Positions 1 through 9,635 of a stretch of 64,000 nucleotides of DNA are shown in pieces. The position numbers and the translations under genes are program-made. This stretch comes from Roseovarius sp. M141 (GTDB taxonomy: Bacteria > Pseudomonadota > Alphaproteobacteria > Rhodobacterales > Rhodobacteraceae): positions 2,046,001 to 2,110,000 of the forward strand of contig NZ_VCNH01000008.1 of the NCBI RefSeq assembly GCF_024355225.1. The letters run 5' to 3'. The notes under the pieces are model-generated. The model did no database searches. It saw only the letters and a program-made list of their open reading frames with translations, and was not told the DNA's origin. The number at the start of each line of letters is the position of its first letter. The stretch's first letter is position 1.

Positions 1-1772
1 CTGGTGGCCCGGCGCAGTGATACGCTGCCACTGCCGATGCTGACGATCGGACGCAACAATGCGGTTCTTTACATGAATGACGCAGCGCGTCTGCTGTTTG
101 GCGAGCGGGTTCGCACGCTTGATCTTATCTGTCCCGCGCTGCCGCTTCGTTCGGGGCAAATGAACGACGTCAGTACGCAGTCCGGCGTAGAATCGTGCCT
201 CGTCGTCGAGTTGGAGGGTATCGCCGGGCGGCGCGAGGTCTTCCTGATGCCGGGCGTCACCGTAAATGCGACCGAAGGCCCGGCGGTGGAGTGGACCTTT
301 TTCGATGAGTTGCCGGTGCCTTTACTAAAACTGGCGCGCGGCGGTACGATCGAACTGTGCAACCGCCCGGCAGCTGATCTTTTGGGGGCCGATGTGGCGA
401 AAGGGCGGCAAATCACTGACCTGCTCGAAGGTTTGGGCCGCTCCATTCCTGATTGGCTGGAGGATTCCGCGCTTGCGCGGGGCGCGCTGCATTCGGAATT
501 TCTGCGCGTGCGCCGGTCGGATCGCGAAGTGTTTGTACAGGTCACGCTGAACCGTACGATGGAAAACGGCGAGGTGATCCTGATCGCGGTTTTGAACGAC
601 GCGACCGAGCTGAAATCGCTTGAAGCTCAGTTCGTCCAATCGCAAAAGATGCAGGCCATCGGCCAGTTGGCCGGGGGCGTCGCGCATGATTTCAATAACC
701 TTCTTACCGCGATTTCAGGACATTGCGACCTTTTGCTACTCCGCCATGATCAGGGCGATTCGGACTATGGAGATTTGCTACAGATCAATCAGAACGCCAA
801 TCGCGCTGCGTCGCTGGTGAACCAGCTTCTGGCGTATTCGCGCAAGCAGACCTTGCGCCCCGAAATCATGGACCTGCGCGACGCGATGTCGGACCTGACG
901 CATCTGCTGAACAGGCTGGTCGGGGAAAAGGTGGTCTTGTCACTGAATCACGATCCGGCCCTATGGTCTATCCGCGCCGATAAACGCCAGTTCGAGCAGG
1001 TTGTGATGAACCTGGTCGTGAATGCGCGCGATGCCATGCCCGAGGGGGGCGAGATCCGGGTCGAGACGCAGAACGTCACACTGGACGCGCCCCTGCACCG
1101 TGACAGGGCAGTGGTGGCGCCGGGTGATTGGGTCCGGATCAGCGTCAGGGATGAGGGGATCGGCATTCCGCAGGATCGCTTGTCAAAGGTGTTTGAGCCG
1201 TTCTTTACGACCAAGCGCACTGGCGAGGGAACGGGATTGGGCCTTTCGACGGCCTACGGCATTGTCAAACAGACTGGCGGCTTTATCTTTGTCGACAGCG
1301 AGGAGGGGGGGGCACTACGTTTTTCCTGATGTTCCCCGCACACGAAGCGGTGACGCTGCGCCCCACCCCAATCCAGAAGCCACAGATCGAGGTAACGCCG
1401 ACAGAGGGGCTTGTCCTGCTGGTCGAAGATGAGGCGCCGGTGCGCGCTTTTGCATCGCGCGCCCTCCAGATGCGTGGTTTTACCGTGCTAGAGGCAGAAT
1501 CAGCAGAAGAGGCGCTGAAAATCGTTGAGGATCCGACGATCACGATAGACGTCTTTGTCACGGATGTGGTGATGCCGGGCATGGATGGACCCAGCTGGGT
1601 GCAAAAGGCACTAAAGGTACGGCCCGACGTGCGTGTCGTCTTTGTGTCCGGCTACGCAGAAGAGGATTTTGGTGACACACAGGCGCGTATTCCCAACTCG
1701 GTCTTTTTGCCAAAACCGTTTTCCTTGACCGAACTGACAGAAGTCGTGCAGCAGCAAATGAGTGGCACATGA
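1..1772 (+). CDS. cckA: Cell-cycle hybrid histidine kinase CckA, 5'-partial, frameshifted at a poly-G run
   Basis: Membrane-linked hybrid kinase that in alphaproteobacteria feeds the CckA-ChpT-CtrA phosphorelay. The reading frame is already open at base 1, so the N-terminus lies outside the window. Visible in order: a PAS-like region, a HisKA H-box (GVAHDFNN, His near residue 228 of the visible part), an ATPase N-box (NLVVNARDAM), G boxes (DEGIGI, GEGTGLGLS), then a receiver domain with phospho-acceptor Asp in VTDVVMPGMDG and the conserved Lys in PKPF. The kinase frame stops at 1329 and the receiver continues in another frame. The break is the G run at 1305-1312: one more G would give DSEEGGGTTF, matching the usual DSxxGxGTxF junction. 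A sequencing indel is as likely as a real mutation. Confidence 0.88.
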
Positions 1773-2021
1773 CAGGGGTGCCCCGTGGCGGGAGACTCAA
1801 GCACGGTGTGCGAGCAAACTTGACCTGGATGATGGCGCAGTGCACAGCGCGCAAATTCATGAACTGACAGTCAGGCGGGCATGCGTTATTCCAGTTCGGG
1901 GGCCATCAGGCCGGTCTCAATCGGCAGGTCGCGCATGTGTGGTGTGCCAGTGCTGACGTTGGATTGCTTGGCGGTCGCTGTGCGTGGCGGATCTGAAATG
2001 TACGCGTCGGTACAAACTTTC

Positions 2022-3053
2022 TCAGCCTTGGCGCGGCTTGCGGTGCATCGGCCAGGCGCGGAATTCGAATGGTACACGTCCCTCTATTCGGTCGCGGCTG
2101 GGCGGCAGGCCAAACCGGATGCGATAGGCGCGTGAGAAATGGACTTGACTGGCAAACCCTGATGCGACTGCGATCTCGGACATGGCGAGGTCCGTTTGCG
2201 TGACAAGGCCGCGGGCACGATCCAGCCTGATATCACGATAGTAAAGCGCTGGCGTCTTGCGAACGAACCCGGCGAAAAGGCGATTTAGCTGGCGGTGCGA
2301 AATCCCAAGCCGTTCGCAAATGAGCGCGATCGGCAGGGGCGTTTCGAGGTTGCGCTCCATAAGGGCAATGGCTCGTTTGACCGCGGTTGGTGCGGTGCTG
2401 CCCAGTGGTTCTTGGACTGCGGCATTTTGCAGGGCTCCGGGCGGGCGAACCACGGGATGAAAAAGATAGCGCGCCGCAGCATTGGCCAGCGCGTCACCTT
2501 TTGCGCCACGAATGATCTGTAGCGCAAAATCCACCGATGCACCGCCGCCGGCGCAGCTGATCCTGTTGCCGTCGAAGACGTATAGCTCTTCGCTCAGATC
2601 ACAGCCGGGGAAGCGCTCGCCGAAGGCGTCCATATGCTCGTAATGCACGGTTGCACGGCGCCCCTGTAGCAGCCCGGCCTGCGCCAGGACGAAAGCGCCG
2701 GTGTCGATTGCACCCAATGTCACCCCGGACTGCGCCCAGTGCCAGAGCGCGCTGCGCAGCGGCGCGCCGCAATGCGCCTCGGGCGTCCAGCTGGAGGACA
2801 GGATGACCATGTCGCGGAGTGCGCCCTGAACCTGTGCCAGCGGTAACGTCTGAATCGACATGCCATTGCTGGCCAGACATGCACCACCAATCACTGAGGC
2901 AAATTCCCAGGCGAAATGCGCCGTCCCGTCCAGATAGTTGGCGGCGCGAAATGGATCGACCAACCCGGCTGTCGCGGCCATGTTGAAATGCGGCGTGACA
3001 AGAATGAGGATTCTCATCTTCTGGTCCGTGCGCTGGTTCATCTGTCCATCCAA
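2022..3053 (-). CDS. GlxA-family AraC-type transcriptional regulator (GbdR-like)
   Basis: 343 residues. The N-terminal two thirds look like a DJ-1/PfpI-type amidotransferase-like sensor domain (ILVTPHFNMAATAGLVDPFRAA onward is split here only as a description; it includes the stretch GAIDTGAFVLAQAGLL). The C-terminal third is an AraC-type double HTH, with LICERLGISHRQLNRLF as the first helix pair and SEIAVASGFASQVHFSRAY as the second. Regulators of this type control choline, betaine and carnitine catabolism in other proteobacteria (GbdR, CdhR). It is transcribed away from the betaine-type transporter that starts about 85 bp beyond its start, so regulating that transporter is a reasonable inference. 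Start codons at 3041 and 3017 are also possible. Confidence 0.85.
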   Translation of the reverse strand: MDGQMNQRTDQKMRILILVTPHFNMAATAGLVDPFRAANYLDGTAHFAWEFASVIGGACLASNGMSIQTLPLAQVQGALRDMVILSSSWTPEAHCGAPLRSALWHWAQSGVTLGAIDTGAFVLAQAGLLQGRRATVHYEHMDAFGERFPGCDLSEELYVFDGNRISCAGGGASVDFALQIIRGAKGDALANAAARYLFHPVVRPPGALQNAAVQEPLGSTAPTAVKRAIALMERNLETPLPIALICERLGISHRQLNRLFAGFVRKTPALYYRDIRLDRARGLVTQTDLAMSEIAVASGFASQVHFSRAYRIRFGLPPSRDRIEGRVPFEFRAWPMHRKPRQG

Positions 3054-3138
3054 GCATAAACCACGTCTAAAACAAGCAGATTAGGCAGTGACACCATGCC
3101 CTACTCGGTCAATACTGGCGCAAAAAAGGGAGATGAGA

Positions 3139-4104
3139 ATGAAAAGCGTGCCGAAAACCTATCTGGGCGCGGCGGCCATCATGGCAGCCGCCGCAGGCGC
3201 AGGCCACGGCGCCGAACTGGGCGCCGTTGACACACCGATCAAGCTGGCGGTGAATGAATGGACCGGGCAGCATGTCACCACCCGCATCGCGGGCGAGATG
3301 CTCAAGGCGGCCGGTTACAAGGTTGAATATGTCACGGCTGGCTACATGAACATGTATCAGGCCCTTGCCGACGGCGAAATTGACGCAGCGATGGAAATCT
3401 GGTCGTCCAACGTGTCAGACGAATATGCCAAGCAGATCGAGGCAGGCGGCGTGACCGAACTCGGCGATCTGGGTTTGGAAGCGAAAGAGGGCATCGCCTA
3501 TCCCGCGCATGTGGCCGATATCTGTCCCGGCCTGCCGGCCTGGGAAGCGCTGAAGGATTGTGCCGCCCAGTTCGCCACAGCCGAGACATTGCCAGCGGGC
3601 CGTCTGGTCGACTACCCCGCCGATTGGGGAACGCCGGGCGCCGACCGCGTCACGGGTTTTGCGTTGCCATTCAAGGCCGTGCCGGCCGGATCCGAAGGGG
3701 CGCTGATCACCGAATTGCGCGCCGCGACCGAAAAAGAATCTCCGCTGTTGATCACCTTCTGGCAGCCGCATTGGGCAATGTCGGCCTATGACGTCAAATT
3801 TGTCGATCTGCCGGTGGGCGAGCAGGCCTGCTTTGACGATCCGGCCTGGGGCCCGAACCCGGATGCCACATATGACTGCGATTTCACGCCCACCCGCGTG
3901 TTCAAAGCCTCGTGGTCGGGACTGCCCGACAAATGGCCTGCGGCGGGCGAGATTCTTGCCAACATGAAGCTGAGCGTCGAGGATCAACAGCCGATGATGG
4001 GCGAGGTCGATGTTGACGGCCAGTCGGTCGAGGAAACGGTCGCTGCGTGGATGCAGGCGAACCCGGACAAGTGGAAACCTGTCGTCGTCGCCGCGACCGA
4101 GTGA
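3139..4104 (+). CDS. proX: Glycine betaine/proline-type ABC transporter substrate-binding protein
   Basis: About 321 residues, periplasmic. An Ala-rich signal peptide (TYLGAAAIMAAAAGAGHGAE) is followed by an OpuAC-type binding fold; TGQHVTTRIAGEMLKAAGYK and EIDAAMEIWSSN are typical of the family, and several Trp residues could supply the aromatic cage for a quaternary ammonium ligand. The ATG at 3139 is preferred over an upstream in-frame ATG because GGGAG lies 6 bp before it. It is followed by an ATPase and a double permease gene, forming one import system. The ligand (glycine betaine, proline betaine, choline or carnitine) cannot be decided from sequence alone; the symbol is a family-level assignment. 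Confidence 0.88.
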   Translation: MKSVPKTYLGAAAIMAAAAGAGHGAELGAVDTPIKLAVNEWTGQHVTTRIAGEMLKAAGYKVEYVTAGYMNMYQALADGEIDAAMEIWSSNVSDEYAKQIEAGGVTELGDLGLEAKEGIAYPAHVADICPGLPAWEALKDCAAQFATAETLPAGRLVDYPADWGTPGADRVTGFALPFKAVPAGSEGALITELRAATEKESPLLITFWQPHWAMSAYDVKFVDLPVGEQACFDDPAWGPNPDATYDCDFTPTRVFKASWSGLPDKWPAAGEILANMKLSVEDQQPMMGEVDVDGQSVEETVAAWMQANPDKWKPVVVAATE

Positions 4105-4312
4105 TTACAGCTTTGCCTCCGGTATGTCTGATGGCATCTCGGGGGCTGTCCTGTGAAACCGGGCGGCATGTATGGGGTGCGTTGGCAATACCTTGCGCGG
4201 CCTTGGACCCTTGCCTGCTGTGGTTAGGAAATCGGACCGCGCTGGGCCGCAGCTTGCCGTTCGGGCGCGTGCCACTTCAAATCGACCAGATCCAGACCTT
4301 CGGGAGAGATAG

Positions 4313-5380
4313 ATGACCGACCCGACCCCCTCGGATCAGCCCGCGATCCGCTGTCGCGATGTTTGGCAGGTATTTGGCACCGGCGCAGGGGCGCGTCTGC
4401 CCGATGCGCTGGAGCGGTCAGGGGGCAATGTGGACGCAGCGGCGCAGATCCTGCGCGATCAGGGGCTGGTGCCCGCAGTCCAAAACGTCAGCTTTGATGT
4501 CAAGCGCGGCGAGCTTTTCGTCATTATGGGCCTGTCGGGGTCCGGTAAATCGACCATCGTACGCTGCATCTCGCGGCTGATCGAGGTGACGGCGGGCCAG
4601 ATCGAGATTGACGGCGAGGATATCCTGAACGCGTCAAAATCACGCATGACTCAGTTGCGTCGTCGCAAACTGGGAATGGTGTTTCAGCATTTTGGCCTGT
4701 TCCCGCATATGAGCGTTCTCCAGAACGTTGCCTTTCCGCTTAAGATGCAAGGGCAGGGTCGAACCGAGCGGCTGAAGCGCGCGCAGGAGGTGATCGATCT
4801 GGTCGGCCTCAAGGGGCGCGAGGGCGCTTATCCGCGCGAATTGTCCGGCGGCCAGCGCCAGCGCGTCGGTATCGCGCGTAGCCTGGCAGTGAATCCCGAC
4901 GTGTGGTTCCTGGACGAGCCGTTCAGCGCGCTGGACCCGCTGATCCGGCGCCAGTTGCAGGATGAATTCGTCGACATCCAGGCGCGTTTGCGCAAATCCA
5001 TCGTTTTTATCACCCATGACATCGCCGAGGCGCTGAAGATCGCCGATCGCATCGCCATCATGCGCGATGGCCAGATCGTGCAGATCGGCACGCCCAGCCA
5101 GATCGTGCTGGAACCTGCCGACGATTATGTGCGCGATTTCACGCGGGATGTGGCCAAGGGACGCCATGCGTGCCTGTTCTCGGTCCTGCATCCGGTTGAT
5201 CCGGATGCGCCGCCACCTGCCGATAATCCGGGCCTGCGCGTCGATATGACGCTGGACGAGGCGTTGACCGCGTGCATGTCATTGTATGAGCCGGTGCCGG
5301 TCCGGGGGCGAGATGGGCAGATCGCCGGGATGATCGACCCGGCCGATCTGGCCAAGGCGTTGCAGGTCGACCCGTCATGA
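4313..5380 (+). CDS. proV: Glycine betaine/proline-type ABC transporter ATP-binding protein
   Basis: 355-residue ATPase of the ProV/OpuAA family. Walker A is GLSGSGKST, the ABC signature is LSGGQRQRVGIARS, and Walker B is VWFLDEPFSALDP followed by the HD switch (FITHDIAEAL). An N-terminal insertion of about 35 residues precedes the first core strand, as in other ProV proteins. The C-terminal tail (about residues 290-355) resembles the degenerate CBS region that senses ionic strength in osmoregulated members. It lies 208 bp downstream of the binding protein and its stop overlaps the permease start (ATGA), so the two are translationally coupled. Confidence 0.92.
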   Translation: MTDPTPSDQPAIRCRDVWQVFGTGAGARLPDALERSGGNVDAAAQILRDQGLVPAVQNVSFDVKRGELFVIMGLSGSGKSTIVRCISRLIEVTAGQIEIDGEDILNASKSRMTQLRRRKLGMVFQHFGLFPHMSVLQNVAFPLKMQGQGRTERLKRAQEVIDLVGLKGREGAYPRELSGGQRQRVGIARSLAVNPDVWFLDEPFSALDPLIRRQLQDEFVDIQARLRKSIVFITHDIAEALKIADRIAIMRDGQIVQIGTPSQIVLEPADDYVRDFTRDVAKGRHACLFSVLHPVDPDAPPPADNPGLRVDMTLDEALTACMSLYEPVPVRGRDGQIAGMIDPADLAKALQVDPS

Positions 5381-7430
5381 GTGGCGCCAAGGGGTCAGGG
5401 AGCCAGCTGAGCCCTGGCACCATTGCGGCGCTGGTGGTGCTGGCCACGGGCGCGCTGTGCATGGTGCTGGTGCCGCATCTGCCATGGTTGGACCGGTTTC
5501 CGGGTGACTGGGCGCTGCCCATGGCGCGCTGGGTCGACACCGGGCTGACGTGGTTCCTGAACCTGATCAAACCGGGCGCACGGATGTTTTCGGCCGGGCT
5601 GGCCTATCCCATGGGCTGGGCTCAGGCGCTGCTGCTGCACACGCCCTGGCCGCTTCTGGTGGCGCTGGTGACGGCGCTTGGCTGGGTTGTGGGGGGGTGC
5701 GTCTGGCGCTGCTCGGCTTTGCCGGGCTTAGCTTTGTCGTTGCGTCCGGCTACTGGGTGGAGAGCATGAACACCCTGTCGCTGGTCGCCGTATCGGTGCC
5801 GCTGGCATTGATATTGGGCGGTGCCACGGGCATCCTGGCCAATGAGATGCCGCGCGTGAAATCCGCCGTGCAGACGGTGATGGACGTGATGCAGACCGTG
5901 CCGACCTTTGCCTATCTCACGCCGCTTTTGCTGCTGTTCGGGTTCGGCCCGGTGGTGGGCCTGATCGCGTCGGCGATCTATGCCGCGCCGCCCATGGCGC
6001 GCAATGTGATCCTGGGGCTGGAGCGCATCGATACCGACATCAAGGAGGCGGCGATCATGTCGGGCGGCAACCGCCTGCAACAACTGTTCCTGATCGAGAT
6101 CCCGTCGGCCACGACGCAGATCATGGTGGGCGTCAATCAGTCGCTCATGGCGGCGCTGTCTATGGTGATCATCGCGGCCGTGATCGGTGGCTTCAACGAT
6201 ATCGGTTGGGAGGTGCTTCTGACCATGCGCAAGGCGCAGTTCGGCGATGCGCTATTGGCGGGGTTGGTGATCGTGGCGTTCGCCATCGTTATTGACCGGA
6301 TCAGCGCCGGTATGGCGCGCCAGCAGCAGCGCCATTCGCGCCGCGTCGCACTGGCAATCGTCGCGGTTGGTGCATTTGTCGCCGTTCTGGCGTGGCTCTA
6401 TCTGCCTGCTGCCAGCCAGCTAAAGCTGCTGGTGCCGGCCGCTGATTGGGTCGATGGCCGACTGACGGTGTTCGTGCGCGCCAATGGCGCCGCGCTGGAC
6501 GCGATCAAGAACGCCGCGATGTTCTATGGGTTGCTTCCGCTGCGGATCGGCCTTGACGGGGCGGTGCTGCCGTTCACCTGGGGCTTCCAATGGACCGGCT
6601 GGATGAGCGCTGTGCTGTTCGCCGTCTCCGCCGGGATCGGCGGTGTGATTGCGCTGCGGGGCCGCGTGGCGGCGGGACTGATGCTGCCCATTCTGGCGGG
6701 TATCGTCGAGACGGGCATCGCCGAGCTGCCTTGGCCCTTCGTCCTGATCGGCGCGGGTGCCATCGGCTGGGTTGCGGGCGGGCGGCGTCTGGCGCTGTTT
6801 GCGGTGCTGATGCTGGCGGCGGTCCTGTTTTCGGGGTTGTGGGCCAAGGCGCTGTGGTCGCTGTACCTGTCGGGTGCCGCTGTGCTGACCTGCGCCGTTC
6901 TGGGCGGGGGCATCGGCCTGATCTGCGCGCTCAGCCCGCTGGCGTGGCGGGTAGTACAGCCGATCTGCGACATGCTGCAAACGATACCGCTGTTCGTATT
7001 CCTGATTCCGGTGTTGATGTTCTTTCAGATCGGGGAATTCTCGGCGTTTCTGGCCATCATCTTTTACGCCATCGTGCCGATGATCCGCTACACGCGCCAC
7101 GGCCTTGTCACCACGCCGCCCGACCTGATCGAAGCGGCGACGTCATCGGGCGCGACGACGTGGCAGACGATGCGCGAGGTGCGCGCGCCCTATGCCGCGC
7201 CGACGATCCTGCTGGGGCTGAACCAGACGATCCTTTATGCGTTCGCAATGCTGGTGATCGCGGCACTGATCGGCACGACGGGGCTGGGGCAGTCGATCTT
7301 CCTTGCGCTGGGGCAGGCCGATATCGGGCTGGGCATTACGTCGGGCGCGGCAATGGCGATACTGGCGCTGGTGGCTGACCGGTTGGTGCAGGGCTTCGCG
7401 GCCGAGCGGCGGCGCGCGCTGGGGCTATAG
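5377..7430 (+). CDS. proW: Fused double permease of the betaine-type ABC transporter, frameshifted at a poly-G run
   Basis: If one base is restored the product has about 684 residues and carries two ProW-type permease modules in one chain. Each has an EAA-like loop: one around ERIDTDIKEAAIMSGGNR, the other around DLIEAATSSGATTWQTMREV. The frame opened at 5377 (ATGA overlap with the ATPase gene) closes at 5769, while the frame carrying the rest is open through this point to 7430. The switch point is the seven-G run at 5691-5697; eight G would join VVGG directly to VRLALLGFAG. As with cckA, the defect is a one-G shortfall in a homopolymer. The gene end overlaps the convergent sigma-factor gene by 6 bp. 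Confidence 0.85.
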
Positions 7431-7946
7431 CAGGCTGGCCACCGGCGCGCCCGGAGCCATATCCATGTCGCGGCGCAGTTGTGCACGCGCGCGGGCAAGG
7501 CGCGACATCACCGTGTTCACCCCGCAGCCCGTGCGCCCGGCCAAGGCGGCCGGGCTGGTTTCGCCCGACATCACCAGCGCGATCAGCGTGGCCTGATCTG
7601 TTGGCAGGCGGCGGATGGCGCCTTGCAGATCGGCCAGCGCCAGCGCGCCGAATACTTCGGGGGCGACGCTGGGGTCTTCGGCCTCTTCCAGCGGCAGGTG
7701 CGGCGCGCGGCGCAGGCCCTGACGGTAAAGGTTGCGCAGCGCAGCGCGCGCATAGGCGCGCAGATCGTCGACCTGTCCGATCTCGGCCCGGCGCAGCCAG
7801 AGCCGCAGCAGCGTCTCCTGTGCCAGATCCTGTGCTTCGGATTCGCTGGCCGCGAGCCGCCGGGCGAGGCGCATGAGATCCGGCTGAAGCCCGGCCAGGA
7901 TTTGGGAAACGGATCGGGGGGGCGCCACAGTGCAGGGCAGGAGCAT
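7425..7946 (-). CDS. ECF-type RNA polymerase sigma factor
   Basis: 173 residues. Region 2 is visible as LMRLARRLAASESEAQDLAQETLLRLW (described as one helix block near residues 24-50), and region 4 as the HTH near residues 128-160 (SPAALAGRTGCGVNTVMSRL). There is no N-terminal or C-terminal extension and no adjacent anti-sigma gene. The divergent neighbour is an exported EF-hand protein 263 bp away, an arrangement suggesting that the pair is functionally linked. The 3' end overlaps the convergent permease gene. The exact ECF subgroup cannot be named from sequence reading alone. Confidence 0.87.
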   Translation of the reverse strand: MLLPCTVAPPRSVSQILAGLQPDLMRLARRLAASESEAQDLAQETLLRLWLRRAEIGQVDDLRAYARAALRNLYRQGLRRAPHLPLEEAEDPSVAPEVFGALALADLQGAIRRLPTDQATLIALVMSGETSPAALAGRTGCGVNTVMSRLARARAQLRRDMDMAPGAPVASLL

Positions 7947-8122
7947 GGGTTCGGCCTTTCAGAGCGTCATTGGTCCATGCGAATGTTGGGTGTCTTTGGC
8001 CCCCCTGCAATCAGAGCCTTTCCGCCGACGTTCAGATGCCTGCCTTTTTGCGCGAACAGGCGCCGCCGCGCACCACTCGGGTAGGCGATCTGCCGCCTGA
8101 AATCCGGACAAGGCACTGATCC

Positions 8123-8148
8123 GGGACGCAAATCGCTGCCAGCGCGTC
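8123..8148 (+). promoter_or_regulatory. Candidate ECF-type promoter for the EF-hand gene
   Basis: GGGAC at 8123-8127 and CGTC at 8145-8148 are separated by 17 bp, close to the general ECF pattern GGAAC-N16/17-CGTC. The site ends about 60 bp upstream of the EF-hand start. The match is short and the -35 element has one deviation, so this is tentative. Confidence 0.3.
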
Positions 8149-8209
8149 CTGTGATGTGAAGCGGGCAATACAGCCCCTTCCTAAAGTAAAAGACGATAGG
8201 AGAGACACC

Positions 8210-8458
8210 ATGACCAAGTTTATCGCATCCATGCTGGCCGCTGGCGCATTGGCAACGACGGCCTTCGCCGCGGGCGGTCTGGCCGATATGGACACCAACG
8301 GCGACGGTCTGCTGACCGTGGAAGAGGTGCAGGCCGTGTACCCTGAAATGACCGCAGAACAGTTCAGCGCAATCGACGTCAACGGTGACGGCGTTGTCGA
8401 CGATGCCGAAATGAGCGCGGCACAAGAGATGGGCCTGATCCCCGCCAGCGACAGCTGA
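8210..8458 (+). CDS. Small exported EF-hand calcium-binding protein
   Basis: 82 residues. A signal peptide (TKFIASMLAAGALATTAFAA) leads into two canonical EF-hand loops: DTNGDGLLTVEE and DVNGDGVVDDAE. Both keep the acidic ligands at positions 1, 3, 5 and 12 and the central Gly at 6. The ATG at 8210 has a good ribosome-binding site (AGGAGAG at 8198-8204); an in-frame upstream start lacks one and would hide the signal peptide. It lies divergent from an ECF sigma factor and is followed by a strong hairpin. Calcium binding in the periplasm is inferred; a signalling role with the sigma factor is speculation based on position. Confidence 0.85.
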   Translation: MTKFIASMLAAGALATTAFAAGGLADMDTNGDGLLTVEEVQAVYPEMTAEQFSAIDVNGDGVVDDAEMSAAQEMGLIPASDS

Positions 8459-8469
8459 ACCGGTACAGT

Positions 8470-8496
8470 CCGGCGGCACGTCCCCCGTGCCGCCGG
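8470..8496 (+). terminator. Hairpin terminator after the EF-hand gene
   Basis: Perfect 11-bp stem CCGGCGGCACG / CGTGCCGCCGG with a 5-base loop, starting 11 bp after the EF-hand stop. There is no clear T-run, so termination may be imperfect. Confidence 0.6.
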
Positions 8497-8545
8497 GCGT
8501 CATGATCTTGCTGCGCCTTAAGTTCTTCGCTAACAGAGGAACTGC

Positions 8546-8570
8546 GCGCGGGACGTGATCTGTCCCGCGC
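8546..8570 (-). terminator. Hairpin terminator after ornithine cyclodeaminase
   Basis: Perfect 9-bp stem GCGCGGGAC / GTCCCGCGC with a 7-base loop, beginning 9 bp past the end of the minus-strand ocd gene. No T-run follows. Confidence 0.55.
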
Positions 8571-8579
8571 GGGTGCGTG

Positions 8580-9635
8580 CTATTTGGGCGCGGCGCGGCG
8601 CAGCATGCCGAACAGGTCGCGCGGATCGTCGGGATCGGCCAGCATGTCCAGATCCAGAAAGTAATCCGTGCCTTCGATTTTCTTGCGAACATAGCGCAGC
8701 GCGCTGAAATCTTCTGTCGCGAAGCCTACGGAATCAAATAGCGTGATCTGCGTGTCACTGGTGCGGCCCTTGGCGGCGCCCGTCATGACCTGCCACAGCT
8801 CGGTTACGGGGTAATCCTCGGCCATCTGCTGAATTTCGCCCTCGATCCGGGTCTGGGGCGGGAATTCGACGAAGATGTCGGACCGCTCCAGAATGGCGGG
8901 GGCCAGCTCGGTCTTGCCGGGGCAGTCGCCGCCGATGGCGTTGATATGCACGCCCGCGCCAACCATGTTGTCTGTCAGGATGGTGGCATATTGCTTGTCC
9001 GCAGTGCAGGTCGTGATGATCTGCGCGCCTTCCATGCTGGCCTCGGCGGTGTCGCACTCGACCACGTTCAGGCCCAGACCGGCGAGGTTTTTCGCCGCCT
9101 TTTTGGTCGCTTCCTTGTCGATGTCGAACAGGCGCACCGTCTTGATGCCAACGATGGCCTTCATCGCGAGGCTCTGGAATTCGGACTGCGCGCCGTTGCC
9201 GATCATCGCCATCGTATCCGCGCCCTTGGGGGCGAGGTATTTCGCCACCAGCGCCGAAGTGGCCGCAGTGCGCAGCGCCGTCAGGAGGGTCATTTCGCTC
9301 AGCAGCACGGGATAGCCATTGCCGACATTCGCCAACAGGCCAAAGGCGGTGACGGTTTGCAGGCCCTGCTTGGTGTTGCTGGGGTGTCCGTTGACGTATT
9401 TGAAACCGTAAACCTCCCCATCGGAGGTCGGCATCAGTTCGATCACGCCCTCTTCGGAGTGGCTGGCAACGCGGGGTGTCTTGTCGAACAGCTCCCAACG
9501 TTTGAAATCCTCTTCGATGTAATCGGCAAGGCCGATCAGCATGTCCTCGATCCCGATATGGTGGATCAGCTTCATCATGTTGTCGACGCTGACGAAGGGC
9601 ACATAGGCCTTGTCGGAGGGGGAAAGCTTGCTCAT
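8580..9635 (-). CDS. ocd: Ornithine cyclodeaminase
   Basis: 351 residues. Converts L-ornithine to L-proline and ammonia using bound NAD. The mu-crystallin/OCD fold is recognisable from the substrate region (GEVYGFKYVNGHPSNTKQGL), the LLTALRTAATSALVAKYLA helix and the Rossmann stretch DTMAMIGNGAQSEFQ. It is the last gene of the arginine-degradation operon rocF-ctlX-ocd; its start overlaps the end of the preceding gene by 4 bp. Together, arginase supplies ornithine and this enzyme sends it to proline. Other members of the superfamily (alanine dehydrogenase, ketimine reductase) are less likely given this context. Confidence 0.93.
   Translation of the reverse strand: MSKLSPSDKAYVPFVSVDNMMKLIHHIGIEDMLIGLADYIEEDFKRWELFDKTPRVASHSEEGVIELMPTSDGEVYGFKYVNGHPSNTKQGLQTVTAFGLLANVGNGYPVLLSEMTLLTALRTAATSALVAKYLAPKGADTMAMIGNGAQSEFQSLAMKAIVGIKTVRLFDIDKEATKKAAKNLAGLGLNVVECDTAEASMEGAQIITTCTADKQYATILTDNMVGAGVHINAIGGDCPGKTELAPAILERSDIFVEFPPQTRIEGEIQQMAEDYPVTELWQVMTGAAKGRTSDTQITLFDSVGFATEDFSALRYVRKKIEGTDYFLDLDMLADPDDPRDLFGMLRRAAPK

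Noticed and set aside
4105..4312. Possible small gene or regulatory RNA between the betaine-type binding protein and its ATPase
   Set aside because: No ribosome-binding site with a plausible short frame and no strong hairpin was seen; treated as a plain 208-bp spacer.
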